A stretch of 50,352 bases of DNA from IMG/VR virus record IMGVR_UViG_3300007351_000012, positions 1-50,352 of that record; one strand, 5' to 3'. The stretch's first letter is position 1; each line of letters begins with the position of its first letter. The position numbers and the translations under genes were made by a program. Origin of the DNA: a virus. This document shows, one piece after another, positions 1-8,066 of the stretch. The notes under the pieces were generated by a model. That model was not told the DNA's origin and did not search any database. It was given only the letters and a program-made list of their open reading frames with translations.

Positions 1-476
1 TCGCCACGCGCGGTCGCCGTCGCGGCCGTGCGGGAGCGGGCCGGTATCGGGGTCTGGACCGTCGCGGCTGGCCCGGCCTGCTGGATCCCGGCATTCGACA
101 TCGGGTCGAGCACCCCGGCGCGGCTGTAGAGTTCCGGCACCAAAGTTTTCATGGCCCCTGGGGCGTCTTTCCCGGCGGCCTGCTGGACCGCCTTCTGGAC
201 CGACGCGGGGGTGTAGACCGAGCCGACGCCCTGGGTGGGAGTCGCGCCACCCTTGGAGGCGGTGGCGTATTGGGTGCCGGTGATGTTGGTGAAGGTCCCG
301 CCAAGCTGTGGCGCCCCCAGGGCTTTGGCGACCGAGGCGGTCAGGACTGGCTTGCCATCGGGGCCGCGGTGAAACGACGGCATCCTCCCGCGCTCTTCGT
401 AGTATGCCCGCAGCGCCGATTCCGAGATATGGCCTTCGGCCACCAGGGGGTTTTGGGCGAAGTTTGGTTCAGCCAT
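1..476 (-). CDS. Virion-associated Gly/Pro-rich protein, N-terminal part (gene crosses the window ends)
   Basis: The frame opens at ATG 476 and stays open to base 1. It gives 158 codons plus two bases; joined to base 50352 it continues in the same frame as the minus-strand gene ending at 49260, for 522 aa in all. This half starts MAEPNFAQNPLVAEGHISES and is Ala/Gly/Thr-rich, without a recognised domain. It follows two small virion-type genes and precedes two long internal-virion-type genes, so a structural or ejection role is inferred from position only. The unbroken frame across the ends is the main evidence that the window is circular. Confidence 0.75.
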   Translation of the reverse strand, partial: MAEPNFAQNPLVAEGHISESALRAYYEERGRMPSFHRGPDGKPVLTASVAKALGAPQLGGTFTNITGTQYATASKGGATPTQGVGSVYTPASVQKAVQQAAGKDAPGAMKTLVPELYSRAGVLDPMSNAGIQQAGPAATVQTPIPARSRTAATATARG

Positions 477-482
477 TGGATT

Positions 483-1109
483 TTATTTCCCCACTGCAAT
501 ATCAGCGAATGGGATCTTGTCGAACATCAACTTAGTCGCCTCGTCTTCTCTCAAAAGCGGCACGAGTCGCATGATGTCGAATCCCTTGCGCTTGATTTCC
601 TCGATAGGGATATAGCCAGAGCGCAGTATCCTGGAAGGATCAGAAGGGCTTCGTATATCAACGAAAACGCTATCAAGCCCCCTCCCTAGGGCATCGTCAT
701 AAAGACGCTCCAGGGCCTTCGCTGTAGTTTTCCTGGAGCTTGCGCCAGCCATAAGGTCAATTCCGCCATGTGTCAGCCTAATCGCCCCTCTAGCCTGCGC
801 CTCGCTCAGGTCCTGGCCAAGGCCAAGCCGCTGGCTTAATTGGTGATGATTTTCATCAATTGCAGACTCCACGAACTTTCCGCGAGGCGTGACCATTCCC
901 ACAAACGAGAGCGGCGTCATGAGTGAAGAAATATCGGGCTGGGCCATTCCCAGCAACGCGCTACGCAGTGTTTCTTGCGCCCATCGCTGCTCATCTCCCA
1001 ATCGCGCTGCCGAACCCCATGATCGACTAGCTCCTGACGTGGGGGGCGGCAGCCATTGATTGACCTGCTGCGCCCATTGTTGGCCTACTGGCCAGCGGTA
1101 CTCAGCCAT
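483..1109 (-). CDS. Hypothetical virion-cluster protein (208 aa)
   Basis: I do not recognise a family. The protein starts MAEYRWPVGQQW. Its C-terminal half (about residues 110-200) has alternating helices and strands, with a segment around ALGRGLDSVFVDIRSP that is faintly reminiscent of an acetyltransferase-type alpha/beta fold; this is weak. The start codon directly follows the stop (TAA) of the upstream gene at 1110-1112, and the next gene begins seven bases after its stop. It is therefore an integral member of the leftward structural operon, between the tail-needle region and the internal virion proteins. Confidence 0.7.
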   Translation of the reverse strand: MAEYRWPVGQQWAQQVNQWLPPPTSGASRSWGSAARLGDEQRWAQETLRSALLGMAQPDISSLMTPLSFVGMVTPRGKFVESAIDENHHQLSQRLGLGQDLSEAQARGAIRLTHGGIDLMAGASSRKTTAKALERLYDDALGRGLDSVFVDIRSPSDPSRILRSGYIPIEEIKRKGFDIMRLVPLLREDEATKLMFDKIPFADIAVGK

Positions 1110-1769
1110 TTAGGCCCTCCGGGTGACCGGCGTGCGAATCGGCATCGGCGGCGGCATGTAGGGCGAGGTCATCGCCTGCGACAGCAGGTTCGCCATTTCC
1201 TGCGACGGCGCGCCGAATTGCGCCGTATTGGCCACGTAGCGGCCAGCTTCCGATGGCGCTCCGTACTGGGCCGCCAGCTTCACCATGTTGTGCCCGACCC
1301 CGCCGGTGCCGCCCCACTGCTGCATCTGCTTCAGGCGCGGGTCGTCCTTGCCCAGCGGGTTGTTGTTGTACAGGTAGTCGGCCATGTACTGGGAGCCCGC
1401 CATCCAGGGCTGCCAGTTCTCGGCCACGCGATCCAGCACCGTGTTCGAAGTCGAGGGGAACAGCGGCATCGACGCGATGTCGTAGCGCGGACCCAGGTTG
1501 TAGAACTCCAGGCCCGGCACTTCCGCCGACATCTGGTCGCCCGCGCGCGGCAGGATCGGGGACGGCAGCCGCCACATGCCGGTGCCACCCTCGGGGGTGT
1601 CAAACATGCCGGAGAACAGCCACTCCCCAAAGCGCTCCTGACCCTGCGGAAATATAGGTGGTAGAGGATTGGGATTGATCTCATCTTGACCACCACCAGC
1701 CACGGCACCAGCGATGCCAGCACCGGCCGTAAGCAATGAGATAAGCGGGCCGATTCCGATTTGCGGCAT
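1110..1769 (-). CDS. Putative internal virion / ejection protein with hydrophobic N-terminus
   Basis: 219 aa. Residues 1-27 form a Gly/Ala-rich hydrophobic stretch (LISLLTAGAGIAGAVAGGG) like the membrane-active N-termini of podovirus ejection proteins. The remainder is Pro/Gly/Gln-rich with a helical C-terminal half. It lies between the GNAT-like gene and the 208-aa gene, where P22-like phages carry their ejection proteins. Function is inferred from position and composition; no enzymatic motif is visible. Confidence 0.6.
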   Translation of the reverse strand: MPQIGIGPLISLLTAGAGIAGAVAGGGQDEINPNPLPPIFPQGQERFGEWLFSGMFDTPEGGTGMWRLPSPILPRAGDQMSAEVPGLEFYNLGPRYDIASMPLFPSTSNTVLDRVAENWQPWMAGSQYMADYLYNNNPLGKDDPRLKQMQQWGGTGGVGHNMVKLAAQYGAPSEAGRYVANTAQFGAPSQEMANLLSQAMTSPYMPPPMPIRTPVTRRA

Positions 1770-1770
1770 G

Positions 1771-2130
1771 TTACTCCACCCTCCCCAGGAACGGGATCCA
1801 GTCCTGACGCCGCAGCCCCAACCGTTCCAGGTATCCGGCGTGTTCTTCCGACGCAGCGTGTGTCATATAAACCCCGCGTCCAATGTCTTTAAGTATACGA
1901 TGAACTCTGTCGAACATCCTCTTGGCAATAAAGCCTTTTCGCATCGCTGGGTCGATCCATACAGGCTCGATCAGGACCCGCGTCTGGATGATCCAGAACC
2001 CCACGATTTTGCCCTTTTCCTCGGCCACCACGACGCGGCAGATGCCCGGCACGGGACGGGATTCCGGCTGGAGCCAGTCGATCGCGTCGAGGCGGCAGAA
2101 TTCGCGCGGCGGTAGTTCTCGGACCATCAT
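1771..2130 (-). CDS. GNAT-like acetyltransferase fold protein
   Basis: 119 aa. The pattern fits the GNAT family. Strands around VVVAEEKGKIVGFWIIQ lead into an acceptor strand, then a basic loop (residues about 63-70, MRKGFIAKRM) at the position of the acetyl-CoA pyrophosphate loop, a helix, and a terminal segment with EERLGLRR-like character. The loop departs from the consensus Q/RxxGxG/A, so catalytic activity is uncertain. It overlaps the upstream needle gene by ATGA. Similar single-domain GNAT genes occur in the ejection clusters of other podoviruses. The substrate is unknown. Confidence 0.6.
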   Translation of the reverse strand: MMVRELPPREFCRLDAIDWLQPESRPVPGICRVVVAEEKGKIVGFWIIQTRVLIEPVWIDPAMRKGFIAKRMFDRVHRILKDIGRGVYMTHAASEEHAGYLERLGLRRQDWIPFLGRVE

Positions 2131-2660
2131 CCGTTGTAGCTCCAGAGAACCCAGGAAGTCAGGCTCCCCTTGACGTAGAGGAAGATCGCCGAGGACAGCC
2201 CCGTCCGCAGGACTACATCGGCCCCGGTCAGGGTCAGGATGCGGTTCCCGGCCGTGGACCCGATATCGGCGTTTTTGATCGTCATCTCCTGGGCGGTCGT
2301 GTTCAGCAGGAACAGCAGATGCCGCGGGCGGGCGTTTTGGACCCAGGCCGTGGTCTGGAATCCGGTCACCGCAAATGCCCCCGTCGGGCCCGTGATGCTG
2401 ATGACCGAGATGGCTTCCCCGTCGTCGCCGGAAATCACGATATCGTCGTTGTCGCCGTTGGCCAGCGTCTTGATCTTGCCTTCCAGATCGCTGATGCGGC
2501 GAATTGTCAGCTCGGTTGTACCACCTGCTTTATTGAAGTCGCCGGAGACGAACGGGAAGCGCTCGTCCCGCAGGTACTTGCCCGCGGTCCAGTAATCGCG
2601 GCGCTCGTCTTCCAGGGCCCGGACGCGCTTTTCAAGGGCGGCTAATTGCTGGTCATTCAT
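2127..2660 (-). CDS. Tail needle / short tail fibre protein
   Basis: 177 aa. It begins with a heptad-like coiled coil (residues about 1-22, MNDQQLAALEKRVRALEDE) and a second short coil (about 52-66), then a beta-rich C-terminal half ending LTSWVLWSYNG that looks like a trimeric fibre knob. It directly follows the gp10-like hub gene with a TAATG overlap. In P22-type phages that position is held by the needle gp26, which plugs the tail and pierces the envelope. The assignment rests on coiled coil, beta tip and order. Confidence 0.6.
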   Translation of the reverse strand: MNDQQLAALEKRVRALEDERRDYWTAGKYLRDERFPFVSGDFNKAGGTTELTIRRISDLEGKIKTLANGDNDDIVISGDDGEAISVISITGPTGAFAVTGFQTTAWVQNARPRHLLFLLNTTAQEMTIKNADIGSTAGNRILTLTGADVVLRTGLSSAIFLYVKGSLTSWVLWSYNG

Positions 2661-4270
2661 TAGCTTTGCTTATACCCCGCCGCTTTCGAGACATTCGCGT
2701 AAGTGCATGGCAGCGACACTTGCGCGACCTGGACCCGCAACTCGGGCGGGAACTCCAGGTGAATCTGAAAGAAGTTGCCAGTCACCTTGAGGTCCACCCA
2801 GGTAGCCTGCCAGTCCTCGCTCCCTTCGGCCAGGGCGTAGAGGTCGACCGTCACCTCCGCGCTGGTTGGGCGCGACTGCTGGCGTGCCGTGACCTTGACG
2901 CTGGCGCTGGGGCGCTGGTCCGATTGCGTTGAGCCGTGGAGCCCGGCGAGCGCCCAGACCAGCAAGAGCCGCTGGCAGGTGTACTCGTCGCCCGGCGAGC
3001 CCACCACGAACACCCCCGAGCGCAGCGTCGCGGGCCGCTCGCGCGGCGCTCCGATGCCGGAGGCGTTGTAGGCCCAGCGGTATTGGGACCGCGACGATTC
3101 GTTGGGCAGCAGCGCCAGGTTCATGGTCGTCCCCATGCCAGCCGGGGTCGAGCGCTGGAACCCTTCCCAGGCTCCGATGAAATCGCTCGAATAGACGTGC
3201 CGCCCCCAGGTCCCGCTCTCGAAATCAAAGCTGTAGTGCGGGACGGCGGCGTTCTGGATCGGGATCAGGTGATACCGCAGCCTTGGGTCGGGCTCGGACA
3301 CCTCCTGGTTGCCCCCGGCGAACAACGCGCCACCCGACGGCATCCCGTAGTCCATGCGGGTAGCGATGCCGCGAAACAGCACTCCCCTGGCCGCGTGGCG
3401 CAGGACTTCGCGGCGCACTTCCCGGCCGATGCGGTTGGGCTGGAAGCTCTTGTCCATGTGGTAGACGTCATCCTGGCCGACCCAGAACATGTTGTTGTTA
3501 TAGTCGTCCAGGCTGGACGGATAGGGGCAGCCCGCGCCGGCCGCCCGCACCAGGTTCTCGAACCGGATGGGGGCCGTACCCGAGCCTGTCGCGTACCCCA
3601 GGGTGATGCCCGCCCCGCGGGGGATGACCACGATGTTTTCGATCGTCCGCAGGCCAGTGATCTCATCGGGGGTTTCGGTCAGGACAGTCTGGCCCGAGCC
3701 GGTCCCGGTCCAGTTGGTCTCATCGCCCGCGATCGACCACCCCACGGCGCGCCGGTAGAGATGCCCGCCCGCCGAGCCGCCGTGGGCGCCGATCGCGCGG
3801 CTGTACAGGCCGGTGACGTAGCGCCAGGGAGCGGTGGTCATGACCGTATAGTCGGTCGTGGTGGGGTCATGGCGCAGCACGCCGTTGAGGGCGTTGTTGC
3901 CGATCAGGAAGACGCCGTTGACGATGGCGATGTTGTGGGTCTCCACACTCGCCAGCCCCACGGTGCCGCCGCCTGATTGCGTCAGATTCGATCCGGTCGG
4001 CCCCTGGACGAAGGTATCGTTGCTCTTGATCCCCACCGAATAGGGATTGTCTTCGTTCCACCAGACGCCCTTGCCGAACGTGAACGTCGCCCCCGAAGGA
4101 TCCGGCCAATAGGTATAGGTATCCTCGTGGAGCGGCGGGCGCATCCTCGCCACGCCGTCCTCGAAGACAAAGTTGAGGCCCTCGGCGGCCTGGTCGGGCC
4201 GCACACGGATGAGCGGGTCCTGGAGGTTCAGGCCCTTGGCGGGCACCCAGTCGATTTGACCGTCAGCCAT
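2660..4270 (-). CDS. P22 gp10-like tail hub / packaged-DNA stabilisation protein
   Basis: 536 aa, mostly beta. Several repeats of a WxxGxD / FGKGVWW / WVGQDDVYHMD type are spread over residues 60-400, as expected of the beta-propeller of podovirus tail hub (nozzle) proteins. The N-terminus (GQIDWVPAKGLNLQDPLIRV) resembles the start of gp10-type proteins, which bind under the portal ring. Order after capsid and connector and before the coiled-coil needle matches the P22 scheme gp4-gp10-gp26. It sits behind a 124-bp structured leader. Confidence 0.7.
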   Translation of the reverse strand: MADGQIDWVPAKGLNLQDPLIRVRPDQAAEGLNFVFEDGVARMRPPLHEDTYTYWPDPSGATFTFGKGVWWNEDNPYSVGIKSNDTFVQGPTGSNLTQSGGGTVGLASVETHNIAIVNGVFLIGNNALNGVLRHDPTTTDYTVMTTAPWRYVTGLYSRAIGAHGGSAGGHLYRRAVGWSIAGDETNWTGTGSGQTVLTETPDEITGLRTIENIVVIPRGAGITLGYATGSGTAPIRFENLVRAAGAGCPYPSSLDDYNNNMFWVGQDDVYHMDKSFQPNRIGREVRREVLRHAARGVLFRGIATRMDYGMPSGGALFAGGNQEVSEPDPRLRYHLIPIQNAAVPHYSFDFESGTWGRHVYSSDFIGAWEGFQRSTPAGMGTTMNLALLPNESSRSQYRWAYNASGIGAPRERPATLRSGVFVVGSPGDEYTCQRLLLVWALAGLHGSTQSDQRPSASVKVTARQQSRPTSAEVTVDLYALAEGSEDWQATWVDLKVTGNFFQIHLEFPPELRVQVAQVSLPCTYANVSKAAGYKQS

Positions 4271-4394
4271 TTGGTGTTATACTCGCTACCGGCACCGCCA
4301 AGCGCGCCCAGCGACAAATACCGCGCTGGTTGAGAGTTGGGCATCGCTGAAAGGTAGCCAGCGACCGAACGCAGCGAGAGCGGCGGTGCCACTT
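4271..4394 (-). promoter_or_regulatory. Structured leader between connector and hub genes
   Basis: Non-coding gap of 124 bp. A perfect 9-bp inverted repeat (GGCACCGCC 4291-4299 and GGCGGTGCC 4382-4390) closes a domain. Inside it are further complementary pairs (CAGCGA/TCGCTG and CGCTGG/CCAGCG on the minus strand). In the transcript this could fold as a branched RNA ahead of the hub gene ATG at 4270. Role unknown: mRNA processing, attenuation or translation control are all possible. Confidence 0.45.
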
Positions 4395-5141
4395 CTATCC
4401 ATGGCTATACCTCGAATGGCGCGGGTTGATTGAATAATCCGCGTCCAGGTTCTCGCGAATCGTCTTGGTTTCCAGCAGATCGTTCCACAGCCGGGGGATG
4501 ATCCCCAACTCGTAGGAGACCTGCTTCTTGGTCGAGCCCATGCGGGGCAGCGGCGACTTCATGACCAGCATCTGGGCCTTCTGCATCGATTCGAGCGAGT
4601 TGTCGTAGTGATACAGCTCGTAGAGGGCCTCGAACGTCAGCAGTCGTTCCCATTCAATCGGGATCACAATCTGATGGCTGGCAAGCTCCGACAGGTCGTT
4701 GGGGTCGGTAATATCCGGCATCGACCAGTAACGGACCCGCAGGGTGTCGCTCGAACTCGAAGGGCGCGGATTCAGCTCCAGGATGTCGCCCGTGCGGCCG
4801 CGCGCGTAGCTGTAGGGCTTGGACGATACGGCGGTCGATTGGGCATCGTAGAGGCGACCGTCGCGCGGCACCAGCCGGTGATAGGTCCCCGACGCCGCGT
4901 TGTAGTACCGGATCGAGATGATCCCGGCCAGCGGCGGGTCGAGCGTCGCGATGCTGACCTCGGGGTCGTTGGCGGTGACGGCGATTTCGGTGGAAAGCCG
5001 CTGGAGTTCCGGGAACGGGACTTTGTTGCAGATCGAAAGATAGGCGTTGCGGACGGCGATCAGGCCGAAGTTGCGGTAGTCATCGGCGCGGGTAAGGATG
5101 TCCTTGACGCAGGTATCGCGGATTTCGCCCAAGGTGCTCAT
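4395..5141 (-). CDS. Head-tail connector / adaptor protein (P22 gp4-like role)
   Basis: 248 aa. The N-terminal helix MSTLGEIRDTCVKDILTRADD, the motif ICNKVPFPELQRLSTEI near residues 37-54, and the central beta sandwich followed by a helical LTFEALYELYHYDNSLESMQKA segment are typical of phage adaptor proteins that dock under the portal. The gene overlaps the preceding zinc-ribbon gene by ATGA and precedes the hub gene. Family-level homology is judged by pattern, not by a search. Confidence 0.65.
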   Translation of the reverse strand: MSTLGEIRDTCVKDILTRADDYRNFGLIAVRNAYLSICNKVPFPELQRLSTEIAVTANDPEVSIATLDPPLAGIISIRYYNAASGTYHRLVPRDGRLYDAQSTAVSSKPYSYARGRTGDILELNPRPSSSSDTLRVRYWSMPDITDPNDLSELASHQIVIPIEWERLLTFEALYELYHYDNSLESMQKAQMLVMKSPLPRMGSTKKQVSYELGIIPRLWNDLLETKTIRENLDADYSINPRHSRYSHG

Positions 5142-5341
5142 TCATCACCGTCGATCTCCGAATAGCCGCAAGGCTTGCACTTGCGCTTGCGGGCGCTGAT
5201 CGTCGTCAGGGGCTCGCCGCAAGTGGGACAGTGGCCCGGCTGGCGCGGGAAGCTGCTGGTGACGACCAGCGGAGTCGCTACTTCTTCCGCTTGGGCTTCT
5301 TCTTTTTGGCTACTTTCCCACCAGTTTGTTCGTGATCCCAT
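5138..5341 (-). CDS. Small zinc-ribbon protein
   Basis: 67 aa with two CxxC knuckles (GHCPTCGE and CKPCGY), a classical zinc ribbon, and a basic stretch ARKRKCK between them. ATG 5341 is the only usable start and lies inside the upstream 42-aa gene, so the two overlap by 64 bp in different frames. It is coupled to the connector gene by ATGA. A chaperone or assembly role is possible; nothing shows it directly. Confidence 0.6.
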   Translation of the reverse strand: MGSRTNWWESSQKEEAQAEEVATPLVVTSSFPRQPGHCPTCGEPLTTISARKRKCKPCGYSEIDGDE

Positions 5342-5406
5342 CGTTTTGCGATCTCCGGGTGTTTGGCGTGCATGAAACGGCGCTGCTTTGCTGATTTGTA
5401 GGGCAC
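5278..5406 (-). CDS. Very small basic phage protein (42 aa, GTG start)
   Basis: Translation from GTG 5406 gives a protein beginning (M)PYKSAKQRRFMHAKHPEIA and ending in a lysine-rich tail (KKKKPKRKK). This PYKS-xx-QRRFxHAKHPEIAxRWD pattern is one I know from many phage structural regions; its function is not established. GGAGGG lies about five bases upstream, and the start overlaps the stop of the preceding gene (TGATGTG). An ATG two bases earlier is in another frame that lacks this pattern. Confidence 0.7.
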   Translation of the reverse strand: MPYKSAKQRRFMHAKHPEIAKRWDHEQTGGKVAKKKKPKRKK

Positions 5407-5407
5407 A

Positions 5408-5665
5408 TCACCCTCCCAACTCCTCCGGCCCCGGCGCGAACCAGGCCCAGTCCTGCGCGCGGGTGTCGGCCCCTTCGTGGTCCATGCCGTTGGACAGCGT
5501 TTCCTGGATGATCCGCTCGCGCTGGACTACGTCAAGATTGTCCGTGCAATGCGGCAGACAGACCAGCAGGCCGCGCTGCATTCGGAGTTCCGACATTCTG
5601 TAGTGAACGCCGCAGCGATCACATGTTTTCCACTGTTCGCCGGTGATGCCGTGAAGGCGTCTCAT
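5408..5665 (-). CDS. Small zinc-ribbon virion-cluster protein
   Basis: 85 aa. CDRCG (residues 15-19) and the later LVCLPHC give a probable Cys/His zinc site. The C-terminus is acidic and ends WFAPGPEELGG. It is tightly packed in the structural operon between the 104-aa gene and the 42-aa basic gene. Small zinc-finger proteins at this place are frequent in phages with P22-like order. Function unknown. Confidence 0.6.
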   Translation of the reverse strand: MRRLHGITGEQWKTCDRCGVHYRMSELRMQRGLLVCLPHCTDNLDVVQRERIIQETLSNGMDHEGADTRAQDWAWFAPGPEELGG

Positions 5666-5667
5666 GG

Positions 5668-5982
5668 TCAGTCAATATAAATGTCGATCGCGCCCTGTTC
5701 GAGCGCCTCCAGGTACAGACCCTTGAAAACGCCGTCGACCTCCAGGATGACCTCGTTGAAGTCGTGGCTGGTATCGGCGGGCCAGACTCTTTTAAAGACG
5801 TCATGAAAGTCCGCGTCGCGGATGTGGGCGACCGACCCCGCCGTGATCTTCGAGTCGGTCTGGTTTCTCCAGATAATCCTCTTAACGCCCACGTAGCCCT
5901 CCGGCCAGGTGTTTTGATACCCGATGATTCCGGGGGCGTCTCCCTCGTAGACGTGCCACACGTTGCCGCTGAAATCCGCCAT
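5668..5982 (-). CDS. Small structural-region protein (104 aa)
   Basis: Starts MADFSGNVWHVYEGDAP behind a strong ribosome binding site (GGAGG). It is a compact beta-rich protein with VILEVDGVFKGLYLEALE at its C-terminal end. No known motif. Its place between the beta-helix protein and the connector suggests a head-completion or decoration role, by position only. Confidence 0.6.
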   Translation of the reverse strand: MADFSGNVWHVYEGDAPGIIGYQNTWPEGYVGVKRIIWRNQTDSKITAGSVAHIRDADFHDVFKRVWPADTSHDFNEVILEVDGVFKGLYLEALEQGAIDIYID

Positions 5983-5997
5983 CCTGCCTCCGAAATA

Positions 5998-6029
5998 CCT
6001 GGGGGCCGCCCGCTAAAACAGCCCCCAGG
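5998..6029 (-). terminator. GC hairpin after the beta-helix protein gene
   Basis: A perfect 9-bp stem (CCTGGGGGC 5998-6006, GCCCCCAGG 6021-6029) has a 14-nt loop containing TTTT on the minus strand. No U-run follows, so it is more likely a partial terminator, processing site or 3' stabiliser than a full terminator. The downstream gene has its own strong ribosome binding site. Confidence 0.45.
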
Positions 6030-6041
6030 CTGACGTCAAAA

Positions 6042-6974
6042 CTAGGTGACGACCACAGGCTCCAAGATGCCCGAGGTATCCACGGTGTCGGTGCCGTAGT
6101 TCTCGAAGCAGCCCATCGAACCCGCGTCGATCGTGACGCCGCCCGCCACGGGGTCGACGTTCGGGGTCCAGAGATAGTTGTTGGCGATGACGCCCGTGCA
6201 GGCCGAATCCAGATCGATCCCCAGCCCGGTGGCATGGATCTGATCGATGTAGTTGCGGCGGATGCTGCCGCGGGTCGCGACATTGCCGGTGAGGTTGTTG
6301 ATCGGAGCCGCCGACCAGGTGCCCCAGAAGACGTTGTCTTCGATGGCCCACAGGTCCGGGGTTCCGGCGAGCCGGACGCCCGCCGCAGGGCCGGTCGTGC
6401 CGCCGCCGTCAAACACGTTTCCGATGACCCTGAGGCCATTGGCCGTGGTGGTCGCCCCGGTCAGGACCCCGACATCGGCCTGGCCGCCGGAATCGCCGCA
6501 CACGATGAGATTGCCCTGAAGGGTGAAGTGCTGGCCCGCCACCGACACGATGGCGTCGATGCCGTCAAAGCCGGTGCCGTCGATGATGCAGCCATAGAGC
6601 ACGCAGTTGGCGGCCGTCACCGAGATGGATGCCGTATCGACCGTCCCCAAGTTGATGGTTGGCCGGGCTGCCCCGTACCCCAGGCCCCAGACGATCACGC
6701 CTGCGACATCGAAAGTGATTCCGCCGGCGGCCGAGATGGTCTCGACATGGCCCGGCATCACCAGGATGACATCGGCGCGCCCCGCAGTGCAGCGCCCGAT
6801 GGCGTAGTCGATCGACGCGAAGGGATTGTCGGGCGAGATGCCGTTGCCGGGCGCGTTCTGGCCCGTGGTGGACTTCACCCAGAAAACCTGCCCGCCGGTG
6901 ACCGGAATAGCCCCGGCCCCCACCTGCGGGATGCCGTAGCTGGAAACCCCATTGGGGAAATTCGTCAGACTCAT
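6042..6974 (-). CDS. Right-handed beta-helix virion protein
   Basis: 310 aa. After an N-terminal segment (MSLTNFPNGVSSYGIPQVGA) the protein shows the repeated short strands with small and Asn residues typical of a parallel beta-helix. Examples are VIVWGLGYGAARPTINLG, NCVLYGCIIDGTGFDGI, LRVIGNVFDGGGT and IEDNVFWGT. It lies directly after the capsid gene and its start has a very strong site (GAGGAGG). It may be a capsid decoration or short spike. No catalytic residues can be named. Confidence 0.65.
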   Translation of the reverse strand: MSLTNFPNGVSSYGIPQVGAGAIPVTGGQVFWVKSTTGQNAPGNGISPDNPFASIDYAIGRCTAGRADVILVMPGHVETISAAGGITFDVAGVIVWGLGYGAARPTINLGTVDTASISVTAANCVLYGCIIDGTGFDGIDAIVSVAGQHFTLQGNLIVCGDSGGQADVGVLTGATTTANGLRVIGNVFDGGGTTGPAAGVRLAGTPDLWAIEDNVFWGTWSAAPINNLTGNVATRGSIRRNYIDQIHATGLGIDLDSACTGVIANNYLWTPNVDPVAGGVTIDAGSMGCFENYGTDTVDTSGILEPVVVT

Positions 6975-6998
6975 CAGATGCCTCCTCGTTGGGACATT

Positions 6999-7045
6999 CC
7001 CTGGCCGCGTACAGCCAGGGGTGCCTCGGGGACTGAGAACCCCGA
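6999..7045 (-). promoter_or_regulatory. Tandem hairpins in the capsid/beta-helix gap
   Basis: Two adjacent perfect stems lie in the gap of about 174 bp behind the capsid gene. CCCTGGC 6999-7005 pairs with GCCAGGG 7014-7020, and TCGGGG 7026-7031 pairs with CCCCGA 7040-7045; each has an 8-nt loop. They could cap the 3' end of the abundant capsid mRNA or lower read-through into the next gene. Confidence 0.5.
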
Positions 7046-7148
7046 CTTACCCGGTTTTTCCCGCATACCTTACGGGCGGCCTGCCATTCAGGTGCTACTT
7101 GCCCTTTTCAGAACGCTCGCTATCTTGCTCCCGCACCAGGACTTACTG

Positions 7149-8057
7149 CTACGGGGTGCTACCTGCCCATCCGCGCCAGTCCGTGGCCCCTGACGTGAAC
7201 CTGGCGTGCAGCGAGTGCTTTGCGCTTTTCGTCTCGAAATCGTCGGTCGAGTCAATGACGGGGCGCTTGCGCCAGAAGAACTTGACGTAGTTGCACTCGC
7301 TCGACGACACGAACCACGCGGTTGTCGAGGTCAGCCAGTGCAGCACGTGGGGCTTCAGGCGCCCCTGGACGGTGTTGATGGCGTTGTTGCCGGTGTCGGG
7401 ATCGAATTGGGACCCCAGGATCTTCTGCGCCAAAAATTGCAGATCCGGCGGGAACCACAGGTCGGTCGGGGTGCACCGCATCCGCATCCCGGTTTCCGAC
7501 GGGATGTTCTCATAGAGCAGCAGTATGTTCTGCAAGGCCGTGACGCCAAGCGTCGCATCCGGGTTGAGCCGGTTGCCGTAAGTGGCGGTGGTGATCGCGC
7601 CTTTGGAGGGGTCCAGCAACGGGTGGGCGGTGTTGAACAGCGACACCCCGTCGGCGGTCAGCATGGTCGTGAACCCCAGATTCAGTGGTTCAGCGCCTTT
7701 CTGCTCGACCCGCTGCCGCATGGCCTTAATGAGTTCCTGGGGGATCTGGCGGATCTTGCCGTACTGGTCGTCGTCGATCATCTCCTCGGTGACCTGGAAG
7801 GCCAGCGCGAAGGTGTCGTGGGTGTAGCGCTTCGACCCCCCTTGAATCGGGTCGTCGTAAGCGATCGGGGTGCCTTCCGGCTTGGCGCGCGCCAGCCCCA
7901 GCCCGCCCAGGATCTGGTCCTGTTCATAAGGCCGGTCCGAGGTCTGGACTTTGCAGAATTGCGAGTATTCCTCGGGGTGTTCCTTGAGCCATTCGAACAT
8001 GACCTCGGACAGCCCGGGAGCCATCAATTGGGAAAAGTTTGCTCGTAGTGTCGCCAT
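7149..8057 (-). CDS. Major capsid protein (HK97 fold)
   Basis: 302 aa. Landmarks are a helix-rich N-terminus, the FQVTEEMIDDDQYGKI segment (residues about 88-105), the LFNTAHPLLDPSKGA motif near residue 140 seen in many HK97-fold capsid proteins, and a C-terminal strand ending GATDWRGW. Size is in the usual range and no protease gene is seen. It follows the scaffold, a small gene and the decoration protein. A GAGGAG site precedes ATG 8057. Confidence 0.85.
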   Translation of the reverse strand: MATLRANFSQLMAPGLSEVMFEWLKEHPEEYSQFCKVQTSDRPYEQDQILGGLGLARAKPEGTPIAYDDPIQGGSKRYTHDTFALAFQVTEEMIDDDQYGKIRQIPQELIKAMRQRVEQKGAEPLNLGFTTMLTADGVSLFNTAHPLLDPSKGAITTATYGNRLNPDATLGVTALQNILLLYENIPSETGMRMRCTPTDLWFPPDLQFLAQKILGSQFDPDTGNNAINTVQGRLKPHVLHWLTSTTAWFVSSSECNYVKFFWRKRPVIDSTDDFETKSAKHSLHARFTSGATDWRGWAGSTP

Positions 8058-8066
8058 GATCGCTCC

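Noticed and set aside
4290-4395. Similarity of GCTGCGTTCGGTCG-type sequence to a plasmid ColE1-type region
   Set aside because: Only a short chance resemblance; no RNA I/II promoters or extended match.
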